From Tieghemiomyces parasiticus (taxonomy: Eukaryota > Kickxellomycota > Dimargaritomycetes > Dimargaritales > Dimargaritaceae): 45,670 bases of DNA. Positions 41,901 to 45,670 of this stretch are shown here, in pieces (position 1 is the stretch's first letter; each line of letters begins with the position of its first letter). The DNA lies in contig JANBPT010000309.1 in assembly GCA_027575765.1 (NCBI GenBank), positions 1-45,670 of the forward strand, in the 5' to 3' direction. A model generated the notes under the pieces. That model was not told the origin of the DNA. It was given only the letters and a program-made list of their open reading frames with translations, and made no database searches. A program made the position numbers and the translations under genes.

Positions 41901-43710
41901 GGTTTGTCAGTCACTCAGGCCTGCGCTATAGAGAGTGTACCGCCTGGGCTATTCTTTTTGACATCCAGGCTCGAATCTCCCGCCATCGTCCCACACTAAC
42001 GCTGCGTTGCTTTCCCTTTACAAGCCTGACATTCCGAGCAGCAGAGGCGTGGAGTGTAACCCCTCTGCCCCCCTTTTCAGGGTGAAAACTGGGGTGTTTC
42101 CCGAAGGTAACCAATGACGATTGCCAGATAGGCATGCTGCGTCTGTGGGTGAATTATATCCAGAAGATCGTTCGTCTCACCCTAAGTACCGAAAGCTACT
42201 GACGTATTCAGCGCAGGATACGGAGATATCACAGAATAGAAGAGGGTGTAGGATCTTTTTACCGCTTCTACTTTCGTTTGGGCGGCAGAGAAGGAAAATC
42301 ACTAGCTCCTTTTACTTGACAGTCATCGCGATTAAGATCACAGGTCAATCGTGTCGGAGCTTGTAGGAGTGTGCATGCGATATTGCCGGTGGCCATGAGT
42401 ACAGGTAGACTCGGCGATAGCATACCCTTGTCACTAGTCACTTCCTGTGTAGAGCACGCCTGTATAACCATAGTTAGGTCGCACTCGCTTCCCACAGCCT
42501 GGACCGGGCCGTGTAAATTTTAGCTTTTTCTCTGTGGCAGTTTGGTAGTGGTGGGGCTTGGTTGCGACTGCCGTCTTATTTACACGTACCAGTAGTAGCC
42601 TGAACGACGGACTACCAGTATCCGAGACATAGGGCCGAATGGGGAAACTGGCAGGTCAAGTTTAGACATATTCCACCAACTGCGGCGTGGGTAGATGGGT
42701 CGGCACGAAGTGATGTGAAGCCCCTCCGCGCCCTGTGCCACGAGGGTAACCGCAGATAATACGTTTAGAGTGATACCATCGCCGGTTTTTAGGAAATGTT
42801 CTAACCGGCTGCCAACTGGCATGACGCATTGTCGTACGGTGACCTGCGCGCCGTCCGAAAGCCTGACGGGCCGGCATTCCTATATCAATAAAGCAAGGGC
42901 ATAATCAGTAAACGACCTTCGCCCGCGCGACTGCGATACACGCGTCCAGTTAACCGAATGATAAACTAGGGTCAGGGTCGTCATGTCGCTTACCTCATCC
43001 GGCAGTGTACCACCAACACCCCTAAGGCCCCTTTCCCTTACGATGATTGACCGGTTGAACCGGTGATGTCGGATCATGTCTAACGTAGTTTAGAGCCATG
43101 GTGATTAGCACCAGCATGGGTGGACCCCGGTTCAAGATGGCCCTGATGGTATTAACCATATAGTAGATGGTACAATACCAACCGGTGTTCTATTATAGGC
43201 AATTGGATGGCGGCCGGGAGGGAGGCGTTTCGATCCCTCTGTTAGATAAAGTCAGACCTGCATTGCTTTTAAGAATTATCGAAACGAGCCTGAAGGGTGA
43301 ATCCGTTGGCCGGCGTCTCACTCTACAGCCAGCTCTATCTGACTTTAGTAGGCCGCAACCTATGCTACTGAGAGACGGTTGGGGACCTGAGTGGATGATC
43401 CAGCGGCCATATTTTCAAAAGCGTAACTAAAGCCGACAATGGGACGCGTGGATAACTAAACGCGTTATAGAGTTGTTTTTTTTGACAAGCGAGAGAGTCG
43501 TGGATGGTGAGGCAACTGTACGCGATGCCGAATCAGCATGCGCAGGCCTCCCATTTCGCCAATGATTGAGCCCGCATGTTTCGATTGTATCCATGCCACG
43601 TACCATTTGCAGTCCAGTGTTTTATTCCTTGTTAAGCCCTTCCAATGTACAGCTGCCCGTCTTGCTCATCCCCCCTTCCCTCTGTCATATATTCTGTTTC
43701 TCGGTAAAGC
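38926..43710. other. 4.8-kb interval without a recognisable gene
   Basis: Lies between two divergent genes. From about 39,130 to 40,080 the plus strand is purine-rich, i.e. the minus strand is pyrimidine-rich, as expected for the leader of the minus-strand zinc-ribbon/PH gene. G10 runs occur at 39658-39667 and 41504-41513, and a T9A7 tract at 41873-41888. The longest frame (40331-40852, minus, 174 codons) lacks an ATG start and shows no similarity. No tRNA, rRNA or transposon signature was found by eye. Confidence 0.5.
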
Positions 43711-45021
43711 ATGTCCGCCCCACCACCCGCCCCGACGACAAAGCCCAAACCCAAGGTCAAACGCTACTGGCCTGGCAAGATCCCCGAGGGAGCCCGGCTT
43801 CACGAATCCGATTCCTCTGCTTCCGAAGCTGAGGAGGCAAAGGACCCGGCAGAGGCAGAATGGGCGCGCGGGTCGGAGTCCGAATCGGACGAGGAGCCCC
43901 TCGCCGAGGCAACTTTGCCGATCCCAGCCGCACCATCTCGCCACCCCGAGGTCGCAACTCCGTTCACCGGTAAGCTGCACATCCCGACCGACACGGGTGG
44001 TTGGGCAGAGAAACTGCGACCACTTCCCGGCGAGGGAGGTTCGCCCACTGGTTCCTGGTCGTACGGCGAAGAAGATGACGACGAGGAGGCCATGGGTATC
44101 ACCACGATCACTGCGGGTGCGACCAACAAGACCGCCCCGGACGTGACCACCTCTGGATCCGAATCCGAATCAAACAGTGACGACGACGGGGTAGCCCCAG
44201 CCCTCCTCCATAAACCCGTATTCAAGTCCAAAGCCGAGCGGATACGAGCCGATCCAGTCGAAGCTGACCCGAACTACAACTCTTCGTTCGTCGCGGAATC
44301 CGAGCGAGCGGAGCGCCAAAAAGTGGCGCGCCAACTGGTTGAGGACCGCATCAAAGCTGAGCACTTGGAGGTGGCCGCCGCCGCCACCACCGCAACCGAA
44401 GCCGAACAGCTCGCCGAAGCGGACGATACGGACGGTCTTGACCCTGAGGGGGAACTGGCTGAGTGGCGGGAGCGCGAGGAAGCCCGGTTGCAACGGACCA
44501 TTGAGGAGCGGGAGGCCCGCGACAAGGAACTGCGCGAGGTTGAGCGACGCCGCAACCTGACCGACGCCGAACGTGAGCGAGAGGACGAAGGGTACCACCG
44601 CGAGCAACGTAAGCTAAAGGAAGAGCGCCGTCGGACGGGTCAAAATGTGCGTTCCCAGGGCGCCTTCTACACCGAAGAGCACGGCGAGCTGCTGCGCCAG
44701 GTAGCCGCTGCCACCAGCGAGGCCCGCAATGATGGGACCATCACCAGTGCTCGGGAGGACCTCCCAGAATTCATGCGCGTCAAGAATTACGGCCGAGCTA
44801 GCCAGTCCAAGTGGAAATCCCTGGCCCATGCGGATACTACGCGGCAGGATAGCCTTTGGCACGGAGCCGCCTCTTCGTCGAACCGCCACCGAGAACCCGA
44901 CTACGACCGTCGGTCCCATTCGCACCGCCGACGGGACGATGAAGACGACGGCCGTTATCGGAGTCATTCACGCCGGGAAGACTTTGATAAGCCAAGCTAC
45001 CGGCCACATCGAGACCGGTAG
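43711..45021 (+). CDS. MFAP1: MFAP1, spliceosome-associated protein
   Basis: Nuclear component of the spliceosomal B complex. Single exon, 436 residues (animal MFAP1 439), starting at MSAPPPAP. Hallmarks are KVKRYWPGKIPEGAR at the N terminus, several acidic Ser-rich patches (residues 30-65 and 110-170), a long charged helix rich in Glu and Arg (about 175-310, for example EREEARLQRTIEEREARD), and the conserved C-terminal block about residues 350-390 with EFMRVKNYGRASQSKWKSL followed by DTTRQDSLW. The tail is Arg/Ser/His-rich (HSHRRRDDEDDGRYRSHSRR), like splicing-factor RS regions. It is convergent with the Golgin A7/Erf4-family gene, 143 bases apart. Confidence 0.92.
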   Translation: MSAPPPAPTTKPKPKVKRYWPGKIPEGARLHESDSSASEAEEAKDPAEAEWARGSESESDEEPLAEATLPIPAAPSRHPEVATPFTGKLHIPTDTGGWAEKLRPLPGEGGSPTGSWSYGEEDDDEEAMGITTITAGATNKTAPDVTTSGSESESNSDDDGVAPALLHKPVFKSKAERIRADPVEADPNYNSSFVAESERAERQKVARQLVEDRIKAEHLEVAAAATTATEAEQLAEADDTDGLDPEGELAEWREREEARLQRTIEEREARDKELREVERRRNLTDAEREREDEGYHREQRKLKEERRRTGQNVRSQGAFYTEEHGELLRQVAAATSEARNDGTITSAREDLPEFMRVKNYGRASQSKWKSLAHADTTRQDSLWHGAASSSNRHREPDYDRRSHSHRRRDDEDDGRYRSHSRREDFDKPSYRPHRDR

Positions 45022-45164
45022 CCACCGACTACTAATCATAGTGGGTTTCGTATTGGCCTACTCTGTAATAATAAATGGTGCGTCCCTCATCCTGGCGGGC
45101 TCTGCAGATTGACTAGTAGAAAACCTTTTTGTAATAAGAATGATAATAAAAAGAGGACGGATGA

Positions 45165-45670
45165 CTATTCATCAACAATAGTAATCGAGGAGCGAGGAAG
45201 AGAAGTGGTGGAGGAATGCGGTAGGGTTACAGTACAGGAGGTTTGGCGGTCACCGAGAATGGGTATGACATTACGAGGTGGGCGCAAGGGGCACGAATTC
45301 GAGATAGAGAAAGGCCGTCTCGTGCGGGTCGGTGACTCGGAAACCGTGGGGGATGAACAGCCGTTCATTTTCATCGGCGATGAACTCATTGACGCGTTTC
45401 ATGGCCTGAAACGATAAGGCACCATAGCAAAGTTTGGGAGGAAAACCCGTGTGTTAGAGAAGTTGAGGTTAGAATCTGTCGCCTTCCGTCTTAAATTTTC
45501 GTTCGTTACTAAGCAACACTGTCCTCGGTTAAAGGTACTGCCTACTTCACTTCTATTCCGTCTTACCCGATCGTAATAACTTGGTATCACCAACGACGAT
45601 AGGTTCAGCGTGAAAAAGGCCAGGATATGGTCGACGGCATGACGGACCAGCGGGGCCTCGGCTTCGGCCA
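45165..45670 (-). CDS. Golgin A7/Erf4-family protein, 5' part outside the window
   Basis: Partial. Members of this family (GOLGA7 in animals, Erf4 in yeast) are partner subunits of DHHC palmitoyltransferases such as the Ras-modifying Erf2 complex at ER or Golgi membranes. The visible exons are the upstream one from the window edge down to 45567, and 45405-45165; the intron 45566-45406 has donor GTAAGA and acceptor TTTCAG, phase 0. The upstream exon reads AEAEAPLVRHAVDHILAFF and then PSYYDR; the second begins AMKRVNEFIADENERLFIPH followed by GFRVTRTRR. The order AEAE, a hydrophobic helix, a Tyr-containing turn, an N-rich helix and a PxG turn matches GOLGA7. After that the tail is basic and Ser/Pro-rich and does not match closely. 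The N-terminal end of the protein lies beyond base 45670. Confidence 0.7.

Overview
The window is eukaryotic nuclear DNA, almost certainly from a fungus outside the Dikarya (an early-diverging lineage; a zoopagomycete-type fungus would fit, but the species cannot be read from this sequence). The grounds are spliced protein genes with short introns (donors GTAAGT, GTAAGC, GTGAGT or GTAGGT; acceptors TAG or CAG; CTAAC-like branch sites), a PalB-type calpain, a UPF0658-type Golgi protein, and a FANCD2 gene, a family absent from the common yeasts and moulds. I see no operons, IS elements, CRISPR arrays, rRNA or convincing tRNA. Products were assigned from remembered family features, without database searches. 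Layout, left to right: CENP-C/Mif2 kinetochore protein (minus, 6 exons, complete, stop only 5 bases from the window edge); UPF0658-like membrane protein (plus, 2 exons); FANCD2 (minus, 8 exons, about 1597 residues); an orphan multi-pass membrane protein (minus, 1 exon); CCT7/TCP-1 eta chaperonin subunit (minus, 3 exons); calpain-7/PalB protease (minus, 4 exons); a twin-CX9C NDUFB7-like complex I subunit (minus, 2 exons); Sds22 leucine-rich-repeat PP1 regulator (plus, 10 exons); V-ATPase subunit d/Vma6 (plus, 2 exons); MINDY-family deubiquitinase with a C-terminal CaaX box (plus, 1 exon); an orphan zinc-ribbon plus PH-like protein (minus, 1 exon); MFAP1 spliceosomal protein (plus, 1 exon); and the 3' part of a Golgin A7/Erf4-family protein (minus, running off the right edge). 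For every spliced gene the exon lengths sum to a multiple of three and the junction phases agree, which is the main internal check on the models. Functionally this is an ordinary housekeeping neighbourhood: chromosome segregation (CENP-C, Sds22), DNA crosslink repair (FANCD2), protein folding (CCT7), pH signalling or ESCRT-linked proteolysis (calpain-7), respiration (NDUFB7), vacuole acidification (Vma6), ubiquitin editing (MINDY), splicing (MFAP1) and palmitoylation (Erf4 family). Nothing suggests the genes form one pathway. The most interesting points are molecular: FANCD2 has Thr where the monoubiquitinated lysine should lie; CENP-C has both end domains but no recognisable CENP-C motif; several introns have branch sites unusually far from the 3' splice site; and two long proteins have no family I recognise. 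Gene-poor stretches (2.5-4.6, 15.8-17.6, 24.1-26.1 and 38.9-43.7 kb) hold no gene I can support.
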